Positions 12,307-25,400 of a stretch of 64,000 bases of DNA are shown here, piece after piece. Origin of the DNA: Cordia subcordata (taxonomy: Eukaryota > Streptophyta > Magnoliopsida > Boraginales > Cordiaceae). Both the position numbers and the translations under genes were made by a program. Position 1 is the stretch's first letter. Every line of letters begins with the position of its first letter. Below the pieces are notes generated by a model, which searched no databases, was not told where the DNA came from, and saw only the letters and a list, made by a program, of their open reading frames with translations. The stretch spans positions 38,893,501-38,957,500 of the forward strand of contig JAPTOF010000001.1 of the NCBI GenBank assembly GCA_028554755.1, given 5' to 3'.

Positions 12307-15300
12307 GATAATTGTCATTGGACACTAGACATTTGATATTAGTGTAATTCAGATCTATCATTTTTCTTCAAATTTGCACATGGACTGCTAGTTAAGCCTA
12401 TGAAGACATATGCTAAACACAAGCCTCACTGACTGCTTTTAATGTTTATTATATATGATGGCCCACCCACTAATAAGAACACGAAACGGTTTCATTATAT
12501 TACTAGTAGCTTCTAGTCTTGGTACACATGCTTTGCATAATCAAAAGCTAAAGGAGCACATACCTCACTAAACTATAACAATAGCTCACTAGTTTGTAAA
12601 AACTGATCGTATCGTATAGGAGCAGAGATAGAAACTATTGGCTTAAAAGTCCCAACAGAAAGTGCCCATGCCATAAGGCGTTAGGTTAAATCCCGCAAAA
12701 AGTACAAACACTTTGACTCAAAAAACGCAACTCATGAAGTGTTACGTTCTGCAACAAACACAACCCTCTTTGTTTAGTTTCTCACTTACTATCTAAAAGA
12801 ACTATGTAAGAACCTGTTTATAGGAAAAGTTTGCAAAGATTTTCCAGGTCTCAAATTGAGTGCAATTTGATTAATCATCAACTGCCTTGCCTAGCCCATC
12901 AAAATGATATCCTTACCCATAGCCAGATAATGGATTAGCAGAGAATGTTTAGATCAACTGGCCTTTACAACAACCATTTTCCCTGCCCCAACCAACTTGG
13001 GGGGAGGGGGCGGCGACCTTCGCGCTTCAGTCGTTCGCGGGTGCAAGCTTCATGCACACGAGATCTAATAGTAACAACAGGGAAACGACCTTATTACTCT
13101 GAATATCAACAATCCACTTAATACATAGCATAAAAATAGAAAGCAGGGGAAGATTTCTTTTGTTTGCCGGGACCAGTTTCCTTAAAAGATATAACATATG
13201 TAACGTACACCAGTTCATTACTTTTTATAATGTCCCACTATCCAGAGGTAAAAAGCAACCCCGCATGACCCCACAATGAAAATGGACCAACAGCATTTGA
13301 AAGATGTTGCTGAAAAATATACTTTCTTCAGTTGAGCATGCTGATAGTGGATATAGTGCCTTTAGTTTCTTTTGCTTTCTTTTGGGAATGATCATAATCT
13401 TGTTTGACAAAACTTCCAGAAGCATGAAAGAGCCATTAGGGTAGTGAATGCAAAATTGTATGGCTACAAAGGAAAGACATAAGTGGTGATAGTTATGGGT
13501 ACAAGGGCGGTAGGTCATCTGGCCATTATGAGTTCTCTAGGCAAGTCCAGTAAGTTATAGGTCATTGAAGGTGCTAGTTGTTCAGGCTTGAGCAATACGC
13601 GGTCTTCTGATTAATGAGAAGTCTATTTGAAGGCAGCACGCGATATGGGCATGATACAAAGTGATTTTGATTGGGGGTACTACATCGCTCCCTCTTTGCA
13701 TTACCTCAGAGACACTAGTGGAATGTCCGCAACAAGTTGAGCCATTGCACTGACTTCCCCTGGCCTATTAATGCTAGAAACCTGTTAAGCAATTCAACCG
13801 AGTGTAACAATTTGCAATCAGAGGAAAGTCAGATTCACTTGCTACAACTGATATCCAGAAAGATGAAAATTGGCTATGCAAACTGTCAAATAACAAAAGG
13901 TAAAGAATAATTTAGCAAGTGGCATATTGTTTATGCACATATATTCACAAGTCATTGAGAGCAGGTATTTATGCCATGGGATAACAAAGACTCATCAAAG
14001 CTTTAATACAAAATAGCTTTGAAATTTTACAATTTTTTTTTTTTGTCTCTTCCAGAAATTGTAAATGAAATAAGTAGGGAGGCATGAGTTAGTCTTGAGC
14101 CCAAGTCTCTAATTCCCTCTTTTGGCTTTCAAGGGAGTGATGCCCACACTTCTTTTACTTGGTAACTTACCAAGTGAATATTTTTATCTCTTCCTAAAGA
14201 GGCCTTACTGCAACACTAACCATCTGTTGAGGCAGTTACTTAGTGCTCATTCAACCTATACTAGAATAGGGTCTTTAAAAGTCAAGCAGACATTCAGAAA
14301 TGATTAAAAAAAAAAGAAAAAACTAAAACGGCATTGAACCTTATAAAGATGAGTTGTTTCTCCAGAAAAGTATTGATATCAGCCAAAGAGCTTAACATAA
14401 TCTAGAATCTCATTCAGCATAGTACCCTTATCTGTCTGAGAACAAGTACAGAAGTTGAATGTCAATGAAATTTACTTCTTTTTTTGTACTTCAACAAGAA
14501 GGTTGGTATATGCAACACTTGATCTTTTACATAGAACTACAGAAAGCCTTAATCCTACAATTTTCAAGATAAATGGTACAACTCAGGGCAAGTATATTGA
14601 TTAAAATCCCAATTTATATACCAGCTCAGAGGAAAAGCAACTAAATTATACTTTAGATAATATGCCCCAAATATTCATGCCATCAAGTGAGCCTGAGGCA
14701 TAGATCACACCTTTAGTGGCCTATTAGTACCTGTAACTAATGGCTACAGTTTCTTCAGAAAATAACATAGAAGATATCCTAATACTCGGCGACAATCAAT
14801 ATACTAAGCCTTTTGTAGACTTATTGTATTTTAGAATGGTTTTCAGACGTTCTTCCCATTTACAACCATATAGACAATAATCATTATACCTTTCGAACAG
14901 CGCATACAACGACAACCTTAACCAACATACTTTGAAATCAATGAACCGAAAAATCATTCATTTGAGATCCAACTTTTACCCCATTAGCCAAAGTCTATTC
15001 TAAAGCACAAAATAGACGGACATACAAAAACAAAATAAAAAAAAGAAGCATTTCACTAATACAAATATTATTGTACAACATCAACACAATTAACAATCAA
15101 TTATGTAGGTGAAAGTATTATGGCGCATGGCAGCTACGGGACTGGGTGGCAACAGCATGAGCCTGCAAATGCTTAAAGGCACCAAAACTAAGCCTAAATT
15201 ACATCCGCCAAATTCACAATCAAGACTTTAAAAATTTTACATACTCATAATAAAGAGAAATTCTACTCCTTACATGTCGTTTGCCTTTTATTGAGGTCCA

Positions 15301-15746
15301 TTAGTCTAACTGGTATTTATTGTTTAAATCTAAAAAATAATTGTAAGAATAGACAATTTGAAAATAACTGTAAGAATAGACAACTTGCATGTTAATAGAT
15401 ATGCATGTACTTCTTTTACTCCTTGCTTGGGTTCACCTTTTAAGAAGAATTGAAAGGAAGTGGAGGGACAAGGGAATACCTCCCCTTGCTTAGATTAATT
15501 TTTTGGTGAGGAAAAAGAAAGTGGAGGGATTAGGAAATCTTCTATTTGCATTCAACTTGAAGCAAAAGATAATGTGCAAAAAGGAATAAAATGGTAAAAA
15601 GAAAAATTCATTAAGGACTAGGAGTTGTTCAAGTTGTTGGGAGGACTACATCTTAGAAGTGATGACCTGAATTCAAATGCTACTCTATTTGGGGTTAAAA
15701 GGAAATGCTATAATTGGTAAAATTATTCTAGAGGTCATTAAACTAA
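12307..15746. other. Spacer or introns of an unresolved gene
   Basis: Apart from the possible exon at 13705-13781, I see no supported gene. Several minus-strand frames (13027-13218, 13225-13518) have no recognisable motif. A G-rich patch lies at about 13000-13015. Confidence 0.35.
13705..13781 (-). CDS. Possible exon of an unidentified minus-strand gene
   Basis: A 77-nt stretch is flanked by a good acceptor (ttgcttaacag) and donor (gtaatgc). Only one frame is open, and it reads as ordinary protein (INRPGEVSAMAQLVADIPLV). It could splice to an acceptor near 13612 (tcattaatcag) that adds about seven codons before a stop. I found no convincing upstream exons; the GC-richer frame at 16364-16660 is a candidate first exon but could not be linked. 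I do not recognise the protein. This is a weak call based on splice signals and composition. Confidence 0.3.
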
Positions 15747-15747
15747 T

Positions 15748-15780
<33 letters not shown>

Positions 15781-16145
15781 AAGAAATGGTAGTAGTAGTA
15801 AGTCTTTTATTTTAGAATTCATTATGGGCACTAGGCAGAGTCTAGTAGATTTGACATTATAGTGCTATTACATGGAAACACACGTCACTTCGGCCAGGAA
15901 TCTCTATAAATGCTGAGAAAAAGTCTAAGCATGTTCTGGACACGAGTAGCAGTAGTAGCAGTAGTAGTAGCAGTAGCAGCAGTAGTAGTAGTAATAGTAG
16001 TAAGTCTTTTATCTTAGGATTCATTATGGATACTAGGCCGAGTCTAGTAGATTTGACATTGTTGTGCTATTACATGGAAACGCAAGTCATTTCGGCCAGG
16101 AATCTCTGTAAATGCCGAGAAAAAGCCTAGCATGTTCTGGACACG
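15747..16145. repeat. Trinucleotide microsatellites between 146-bp direct repeats
   Basis: An (ACA)n tract lies at about 15747-15777. A 146-bp segment (15799-15944) is repeated at 16001-16145 with about ten differences. The gap 15945-16000 is an AGT/AGC trinucleotide microsatellite, and each copy is also preceded by AGT units. This fits slippage or unequal exchange seeded by the AGT tracts. Confidence 0.85.
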
Positions 16146-16363
16146 CGGGTCTCGTTGTCCTCATTCTGGCAATACGTTTTCCATTTCAAAGCAAGATAGG
16201 CGCAATCTTGAAGCGAGATTGGTTATACTTGAAAACCAATCTGAAAAATGGGTCATTTTTGCAAGGAATGTTCAAAATTAGATCGAAAAAAATTTCAACA
16301 TATTCCTAGTATTAATCTTTAAATTGACCACTTGGGACAAAATTTGTAAGCTCAAAGCAAATG

Positions 16364-16687
16364 CTAGTAATATGTGCTTATACACTTAATGGTGAAAGCT
16401 CTGGTGTCGCTGACGTCATCGCAGCCATTATGTAAGCTGAGACAGAGAGGGAAGATAGTTGCTTGATGTTGCTGGTGCCAGGAGGGCACCGAAGGTGGCT
16501 GGGAGGCAGTAAAGGCATCCGCCGAGCTTCTAATGCTGTTGCCTGTCAAGACAGTGTAAGAAGGGATGGCGAAGATTTGCTTGACAAACTCGCTGGCAGT
16601 GTCTCCTCTGGTAGCTGCTTTTCGCGTGTTGCTTAAAAGCATTGTGGTATGTTTTTGGGGATGAAGTGCAAGATTTTTGTCTTTCAA
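16364..16687 (-). other. GC-richer open frame, unidentified
   Basis: A 107-codon frame whose composition (many Ala, Ser, Thr; few acidic residues) is unlike the surrounding AT-rich DNA. From the internal ATG at about 16648 it begins MLLSNTRKAATRGD, which could be an organelle-targeting N-terminus. No family match, donor site or supporting second exon was found. It may be a first exon, a small organelle-targeted gene, or chance. Confidence 0.25.
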
Positions 16688-17367
16688 ATATTATAATCGG
16701 GCCTGCATATAATCCTATCATAATTCACAAAAAGAGAGGCAATAATATTTATTAAAATTGGTTGTTATGTTAATATTGATAATAATATGTTAATATTTTT
16801 TCAATATTGGTTATTATGTTAATATAATAATAATTTGATAATATGAAAAGATTAGTTTTTCTTTTCTATTTGATAATAATTTGCATCTAAAAATAAGGTA
16901 ATAGTATATAAATTTAATATGAAATATAAATTAAATGATTTATTTTTTATTTATTAGTTAGTCACCAATCTGTGATGAATATATTTTTCATCATTAATTA
17001 GAGACAGAAAAATGTTTGTAGTGCTACTAGTCAACTGATTAGCCATGGAATTAATACCAACAAACTTTGATTACATATTTTCTTGGAGTTTGGCATGTTA
17101 GAAAGATCGGGTAGATTAAACTGGAACTAGGGTGGAAGTTGAATATTGATGTTGCTTTAAAAGAAATTCAGCAATGATAAGCTCTGGAAGTCTATTTCGA
17201 GATAAGTTTAGAGACTGAAAGATAGACTTTGCAATGAATCTTGGAGTGTGAACCATTAGGAGAGTGGAGATTATGTTATTATAGGAAGCGTTGCATATAA
17301 AAAAAGTTTTGAATTTTGAAAAACTCATGCAATATGTACAATCACTATTTATAGTATTTACAAAAAA

Positions 17368-17573
17368 TGATAAAACAAGGGTTTCATTCATTCACTCATG
17401 CAAAACAAATATGCACAGTCACTATTTATAGTACAATGGAGCTAATTGTTAACAGACAAATTAGTCCTAAGTTAGTAAACTAATAATTGTACAATCCCGT
17501 AAACTAAGACAATTATTACAGAGTGATTTATGCAGACAAACATAGAGAAATTTATAGAGAGAAAATCTCAACA
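17368..17573 (-). repeat. 3' LTR of the degenerate Copia element
   Basis: Starts TGTTGAGA just after the purine tract and matches 21784-21968 over most of its length (both contain a segment reading gacaaattagtcctaagtta on the plus strand). The far end is set at TTATCA by inference. A short similar segment at about 17322-17360 may be a further partial copy. Confidence 0.65.
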
Positions 17574-17685
17574 CTCCTCCTCAAGCTGGTGCATAAATAT
17601 CATCCATGCCCAACTTGCCAAGACATTTCAAGAATAATTGACTTGAGACTACTTTAGAAAGAATATCAACTAATTGATCTTCAAA

Positions 17686-20600
17686 TCAAATCTTAGGCAA
17701 CTCCAAAATTTTCTCATCTATTTTCTCCTTGATGAAAAATCTATCCACCTCAACATGCTTTGTTCGGTCATGTTGAACTAAATTATGAGCAATATCACAT
17801 GTAGCTTTATTATCACAATACAATTGAATTGGTTTCCTAAGTGGATAACCTAGATCTTGCAAAAGAAGCTTCAACCATAAGGCTTTACAAACTCTAAGTG
17901 CTATACCCCTAAATTCAGCTTCTGAACTTGAGCGGGCGACACATTTTATTTTTTACTTCTCCATGTAACAAGATTACCACTACTAAATGTGAGGTACCAA
18001 GAAGTTCACCGCATATCGTCTAGTGCTCCAATCCATTCAGCATCTATATAAACATCTATATCTTGGCAATTTGCATTCTTAGTGAACAATATTCCTTTTC
18101 CAGGAGCAGACTTCAAGTACCTCAAAAGACACATGACAGCATTCATATGTTGTTCACTAGGATTATGCATAAATTGGCTAACAACACTTAATGCATTGGC
18201 AATATCTAGCCTGGTGTGTGCTAAGTACATCAATCTTCTTATGAGCCTCTGATATCTCCTTCTACCAACTGGTACTTGATTTTTGTCAATACAGAACTTT
18301 AAGCCTTCATCCATTGGTAAATGAGTAGGTTCACATGCAAACATACCAATCTCCTGCAATAAATCTAATGCGTATTTTCTTTGAGAAAAGAAAATACCTT
18401 TCTTTGATTTAGAAACTTCTATTCCAAGAAAATATTTCAAGGAACCAAGATCTTTCATTCCAAATTCTCTAGATAAGTACTCTTGCAGTGCTTTCATTTC
18501 TTTTGGATCATTCCCTGTTACAACCATGTCATCCACATAAATAATAAGGGCAGTGATCTTACCCTGCTAGTTCTTCAAGAATAAAGTATGGTCTGAGTTG
18601 CTTTGGTGGTATTCAAACGTTGTCATAGACTTTGTGAATCTTTCAAACCATGTTCTCGGAGACTGTTTTAGTCCATATAATTATTTCTTCAGTCTGTATA
18701 CCTTTTTGTTATGCTTCTTTGGTATCATACACCCTGGCAAAAGCTCCATTAAACTTCTTTAGATATCTCTACATAAAAAAGCATTTTTTACATCAAATTG
18801 TTACAATGGCCAATCCAGGTTTGCCGCTAGGGACAATAATACTCGAACTGTATTGATTTAAGCTATAAGTGCAAATGTCTCTATGTAGTCAATTTCATAA
18901 GCTTGTGTGTATCCTTTTGCCACCAATCTTGCTTTAACTTATTCAATTGATCCATTAGCTTTATTCTTCACAGTGTAAACCCATTGACATCCTATGGGTT
19001 TCTTTCCCTCAGGGCAATCTACCAATTCCCAAGTTTCATTTTTTTGCAAGGAGTTCATCTCTTCATTCATAGCAACTTTTCATCTTGGTTCAGCTAAGAC
19101 TTCCTGCACAGTGTTCGGAATAGATACAACATATAATTGATTTACAAATGACTTATTTGATTCTAACATATTGTGGTTAGACACATAATGGCTCAAGGGA
19201 TATTTCACTTTGCTAGAAAGTTTAGGTTCATATGTAAGTTTAGGAATACCTTGTTAAGACGCTCTAGTAATTGTTTTCTGGGTTATTTAGTTTTAGGAAT
19301 AGGAACATCCTCAATAGACGATAGGTGTGATATATTAGGTAGGGGTTTAAACTTTTCAATTAATGAACTTGCATTCTGCAGTACAATCACTTCTTTATCA
19401 AGATCCAAAGTAATATCACCACCACCATTACCAACATTATGTTCATTAGTATCCAATTTGGTATCATTTTCACAATTCACATTAAGGTCCAAAGTTACAA
19501 GTTCATAATCTAGAGTCTAAATTTCCTTGTGGTGCTCCCCTTGAAGTTCAGACTCATAAGAAAAATACATTGATTCTTCATGGAAAACCACATCTATTGT
19601 TATAAACATGCGTTGAGTTAAAGGATGGTAACACCTGTAACCTTTTTGATGTACAACTTATCCAAGAAAAACACACCGTAAAGCTCGAAGGACCAATTTA
19701 TTTCACTGATGCTTGTGAAGATGGACAAATACTACATAGCCAAAAATACGAGGAGGTAAATTTGGTACTGTTTGAAGTAATCACAGCATCAGTAAGAGCT
19801 TTTAATGGTGTTTGAAAGTCAATGGAGCGTGAAGGAACCCAATTAATTGAATGTGCTGTAAAAGCAAGAGTTTCTCCCCAATAGAATAATGGCATATGAG
19901 CTTCAAGTAATGCAGCATGGACCACTTCTAATAAATGTCGATTCTTCTATTCTGAGACTCCGTTTTGTTGAAGCGTGTTTGAACATGTTGTTTGATGAAT
20001 GATTCCTTGTGTCTCAAGATATTGTTGCAGTTCAGAATTTTGATATTCTCCTCCATTGTCACTTCAAAGGACTTAAATCTATGGATTGTACTGAGTTTTA
20101 ACCATGTTATGAAACTTTTGAAACAAGGTTACTTCACTTTTGGATTCCATTAACCACAACCAAGTCATTCCGGTATAATCATCAATAAAAGTAACGAACC
20201 AACGTGATCTACCCAAAGTTCAAATTTTGGATGGAAACTAGAAAGATCAACCATTTCAAACAAACTAGGAAATAACCTTTTCAAATAACCAAATGATACA
20301 TGGCCCAAGCACCGATGCCATAGCCAAATTTCAATTTTATCCTTTTTCTCTTTAGAGCTTTCCATGACCAAAGCTTGAGTTAACTTGTCAAAACCTTTGG
20401 ATGTAAAGTTCAAGTAATACAATTTCCCTCGTCTAATACCACAGCCAATTGTCTGCTTTGTTTGGATATCCTTAGAAACACAAGAGTCAGGCCAAAAAAT
20501 TATAACACAAGATAAGGCTTTGGTTATTGTAGAAACTGACAAAAGATTACAATTTAAAGATGGGACAATCAAAACAGAATCAAGATCCAAAGTCTTAGTA

Positions 20601-21733
20601 AGAGATAAAGATCCTTCCTTAATAATTAAGGCTTCATTACAATTGGAAGTAGAAATAGATTTTTGTGAAGAGGTTCTAATATGTTCAACTTGTCTAGAAT
20701 CAAAATTCATATGATCTGTAGCACCAGAATCAATTATCCATGCACTATTGGAAACTGGTATAAAAATATTTAAAGCCTTACCATAAGGATTTGCAGTTGC
20801 TACCAGTGCTGAGCTTTTTCCATCATCATCTGCATTTGTTTCTCTAAGAGCAGCAGTTTTTTAAGGCTTCTTGATATTCTTTTTTCGTGGTGTACGACTA
20901 TGATCTCACCATTATGGATATCCCACAAGTTCGTAGCAACGATCTTTGGAATATACAGTTTGATCACAATGAGTGCATCTGTAAGCTGATTTTTCATCAC
21001 CTTTGGTTGTCTTTGATCGATTTCAAGTCACCATTAGTACAACTTCAGAATTTCTAGTCTCCCCCTTCAAAGTTGCATGACGTATTGCTTCTTGCCGAAT
21101 TAATGCATGACATTCTTCCAAACCAAGGATGGGCTCTTTGCGTAAGATTTCTCCATGAACTTATTCAAAATTGCCATCCAAACCAGTAGGAAATATATAT
21201 ACTCTTAATCCTTCAATGGACTTTTTGTATGCTGTTACATCATCCGGATCTTTTATCACTACTTTATCTTGATGATCCAACTCTCGAAAAATCTCAACCA
21301 ACTCTTCATAGTATTCACTGAGAGAGTTTCCACTTTGTTTGGCTGCAAAAGCCTTTTGGTTTAAAGCAAAGACTTGCAATTCATCACTTCCATCATAGAA
21401 TGCTTTTGATAAAGCATCCCATATTTCATGGGCAGTAGGTAGGCGTAAATACCTTTTCATAATTTTTGGTGTCATGGACATCAACAACCATTCTTTTACT
21501 TTTTGATTTTCAGCATACCACTTTTCATATCCATCGTCAGATTCTGTTGGTTGCTTTGCCTTGCCAAGAATGTAAGAGAGTTTCTCATGTTCAGCAATAA
21601 GCATCTCCATCAATTGTGACCAAATGTCATAATTTGATTCGTTGAGAATAATTCCTTCGTTGAAAAAACCTTTGAATTGAACCACCACTGGAATTGATTT
21701 TGTTCTAGACGATTCAATACTTTTTTCACTCAT
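17686..21733 (-). pseudogene. Copia gag-pol remains
   Basis: Gag of the UBN2 type occupies 21161-21733 and starts MSEKSIESS, with a WYAENQKVKEWLLMSM stretch. A zinc-knuckle-like Cys/His patch follows near 20900-20990, interrupted by stops. The protease motif IIDSGATDHM is near 20705-20745. The pre-integrase LWHRCLGHVS is in 20165-20710 and an integrase C-terminal piece is in 19698-19925. Reverse transcriptase YVDDM is near 18530, with a TAG stop several codons upstream. The RNase H CDNKA and RTKHVEVD motifs lie in 17686-17874. Frame changes between blocks make this a pseudogene. Confidence 0.85.
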
Positions 21734-21783
21734 TTTGATGATAATTTCAAGAACTAATTAAAAGTGTCGGCTCTAATACCAAC

Positions 21784-21968
21784 TTAAAAGTAAAAGAAAA
21801 AGATTTCTTTCGTTCATTCACTTATACAAAATAAGTGTGTACAACCACTATTTATAGTATAATAGAGCTAATTGTTAGGAGACAAATTAGTCCTAAGTTA
21901 GTAAACCAATAATTGTACAATCCCGTGAACTAAGGAAATTATTACAGAGTAATTTATGGAGACAAATT
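21784..21968 (-). repeat. 5' LTR (truncated) of the degenerate Copia element
   Basis: Aligns with the 3' LTR from the primer-site side, but similarity stops at about 21968. The terminal TGTTGAGA and about 25-30 bp more are missing, so the upstream end was deleted or overwritten. Confidence 0.65.
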
Positions 21969-22437
21969 GCCCTCTTTGAATAATAGCCCTTTTAGACCTT
22001 TTCTAGAAGTTTGCCGTATCATTCTCAATCGCAGGCAGAAAATCAAGCATGTATGTAAAGAAGCAAATAGTTTTGTTGATTGGTCAGCAAGCTACGAGAT
22101 AAGTTTGCCTAATGGGTATTGAGTTATCACGGAAGTTCTAGAGTAACTTCAAAGTCATTTGAAGGAGGATACGAGTCACTCACTTGAAAAAAGTTGTTGC
22201 ATGATTGGTTTTGGCCTCTTTTAAACTAGAAAAAAAAATACTAGTAATAATATCAATCGCTAATAATCTCTTTAACTAATATTGCTCTTGCAATCATCTC
22301 TTTAAGAGCTAATATTTCTCTTGCATTACATATAATCAAAAATACAAATCCATGCACGCTGATCAAATTCTCAACAATCATGACTTCTACACATTAACAC
22401 ATGGAAATCAAACCTTCAATGATGGTGAATTGAAAAC
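21969..22437. other. Spacer and presumed 3' UTR of the LYK4-like gene
   Basis: No coding frame belongs here; the 22352-22648 plus-strand frame is antisense to the kinase exon. A short direct repeat of an 'atctctttaa...aatatt/ctcttgca' type lies near 22265-22325. Confidence 0.45.
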
Positions 22438-25400
22438 TCATCTGGCCATCACTTGTGGGGGTGAAAGCCCATCCTCCTCTGAAACATCAAAGAAAAAATC
22501 TTCACTTTTGCACAAAGCATACACAACATCCACCATGCTAGGCCTTCCTGAAGGATCTCTATGCAAACAAGCCATTGCCACAGCCATCACATTCATCACA
22601 CTCTCCATTGAGCATGACTCACTATTATTATTACTATTAACAAGATAATCATCCATCCATTCCATAACTTTCTTCACTTTTCTTTCTTGATTTCCATCTA
22701 AAAATTTATCTACATCTGCCCATAGAAGCTTCCCTTCTTCATCCATGGCTTCTCTGCCCGAAACCAGCTCAAGCAACACGACCCCGAGTGCGAAAACGTC
22801 CAACTTGGTCGAGACCACCCCATCGGAGAGGTATTCAGGGGCAAGGTAGCCTTGGGTGCCCACAATGTGCATTGTTATGGCATTGCAGCCTGATTTTGCT
22901 AGCCCAAAATTGGCTATCTTGGCTCTCATGTTGGAGTCTAGTAGAATGTTTTTGCTTTTTATGTCTTTGTGTACCACTCTTGGCCTCGTGTGCTCATGGA
23001 TGTATTGTAGGCCATTGGCTACGTCTATGGCGATTTTTAGCCTTGTTTTCCAGTTTAGTTTTTCTCTTTTCTTGTCATGCAACCATGAGTGCAGCGAACC
23101 ATTCTTAACATACTCATAGACTAGGTAGCAACTTGGTTCTGCAGTGTCAATGCAAAATCCCTCTAGCTTCACCAAATTGCCGTGGTTGACCTGCGACGTT
23201 GAAATTTGTGCTTTCGTTTAGGATCCGCTATTGGGATCATACACGTAGATAGATATGCATGACATTATAATAGTTTAATGCGTTCGAACAATTAGACATG
23301 TGTTCAAATAATTGACACTACTTTTTTTACAAGTGATGACTAAATTCAAATACTCGGAGACCCCGGGAGGCGGGGGGGGGGAAGTTGTAGAAGAAAAAAT
23401 AAAGATAAGTTGAACACAACACATGTAAACATTATCTGTAACTATCAAACAGTTGAGGAAGTTTACAGACTTTAATCCCCTGATTATTTATAACACTGTT
23501 GGAATATTTAATGAAAATGTGATAATATGATTTGAATGGTCCATTATCTCTAAATCTAAAATTTTCTAAGTGTCATTCAAAATACATGTGCACAACTGCC
23601 ATCGTCTTAATCACCTTAGTTGAAATAGCCAATAACCTTTTCATGTCATTATCAAATAACAAGAAATTAAGAATAGATAGCGACAACATCAAACAAAGAA
23701 TATCCCAAATATAAGGAATTGATCCTGATTTTAATATGATGGAGCTAAACTTATAAAAGCTATAGGACAATGAAATAATTCAATTTTATTGAATAACAAA
23801 TTAACGTATGACATATGAACCCTCTATTATTTTTTTGTCATTTAAAGCATATACTGATACCTACTCACAACCACTAGTTGTCCATTTTTGATTTGGTTTG
23901 CTAAGTTGAAATTTAATATGTTTACGAGTAGGAAAAAGACAGATCATTATACCTAACCAATATTTAATTTTTGAAGTTTGGAAGGGAATATTTAATATGT
24001 CAACTACAGTCTCCTTAGTTTTATATTTATACAGTGGAAATTGAATAGGTTCGTTGGATGTCATTAGAATTCTTATTGGGTAAATTACACTAATTGTCAC
24101 TTGTTTTGCAATTTGTAACAATTTTATCACTTATTTTTCATTTATTAAAATTATTCCCACAACTAATAGTTTCACATTGTCGTCAATCCAAACTTTATTT
24201 TCCGTTAAAATAAAAATACATTAAATGTCGTGTCAGGCACACTTGAATTACAAACTTTTTTTTCCAAGCTCCTTATGTGAGATATAACATGTTCTTTCGA
24301 TACAAAATAAACTTCAGACTAACGGCAACGTAGAACTATTAGTTTATGGGACTAATTTCTGACCAATAATCACGTTTACTGAATAAAAACATGAAGCTAA
24401 AGCCTAAAAGTACATACAAGATTTAAAGCATATTATGAGAGTTTGAACTATACTTGTCTAGCTATCTTCTTATTGATGTTCTGTCGACTTGATTACAGCA
24501 CCACCAAAACCATATTAAAAATAACAAGTCTCATTTCAGATGATGGAATTTAGTTAGTGAGGCATATTTGACCGCTTCAGATGTGGTATATGTTAGGATA
24601 AATTACACCAATCTTTCTTTGTCTTTGTCACTTACAATAATTCTATTTCTTATTTGGACTAATAATTTTATGTAATCGTTAATTTAAATTTTACCATCTG
24701 TTTAAAAAAAAAAAAAACAATAAGTCTCACATAAAGTGCATGTTAGTTTTGAAAAAAGGCAAATATGCAATTCATGTGTACCTCATGTGAGATTTAAAGT
24801 ATTTTTTAACGAAAAAATAATAGTTGAACTAATGGAGACACGAAACTATTAGTTACTGGACTAACGATGAGAGATAAAATTATTACCAATGACAAAGATG
24901 ACTATTAGTATAATTTACCCTAAATGTTATTAGTTAAAGCAGTGAGAAGAAATGAGGAGAGTTTACTGCAATTGAAATTCCAACTTTACCTTCTCTAAAA
25001 TCTTGAGTTCTTCCCAAGCATTCCACTTCAATCTCTTGATGGCATAGAGTTCTCCATCAATGGAGCCTCTGTAAACAGACTCTTCAATCAAATATTTATC
25101 ATCGAATCCATCAGTAGCTTCCTTCAACTCATCAATCCCATACACTTTGTACTTATCCAAGCAGTCTGAAACTTCAGCTATCAAATTCTTATCATCCTTC
25201 AATACCCCCTTTCTTCCCGTGCCAAAGTGCTGTTTCTCTTCATCTCCACTCTTTCCTCTGCTTTTTCTTAGCACAGCTCCCCTGTGACCCCAGATGGCGA
25301 AAAACGAAACCAGCAGCAGCCCACTAAGGCCTAAACCAACTGCTAGTCCTATAATGACACCTTTTCTTTCAGTTCTTTCAGGAGCAATAGGAGCAACTGT

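Larger units (their letters stand above)
17368..21968 (-). mobile_element. Degenerate Ty1/Copia LTR retrotransposon
   Basis: Read on the minus strand, the order is a truncated 5' LTR (to about 21784), a tRNA-Met type primer site (21770-21781), gag, protease, integrase, reverse transcriptase, RNase H, a purine-rich GAGGAGGAG tract and the 3' LTR (17368-17573). That is Copia domain order. Domains are split by frameshifts and stops, so the copy is not coding-competent. The 5' LTR has lost its outer end. No target duplication could be defined. Confidence 0.85.
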
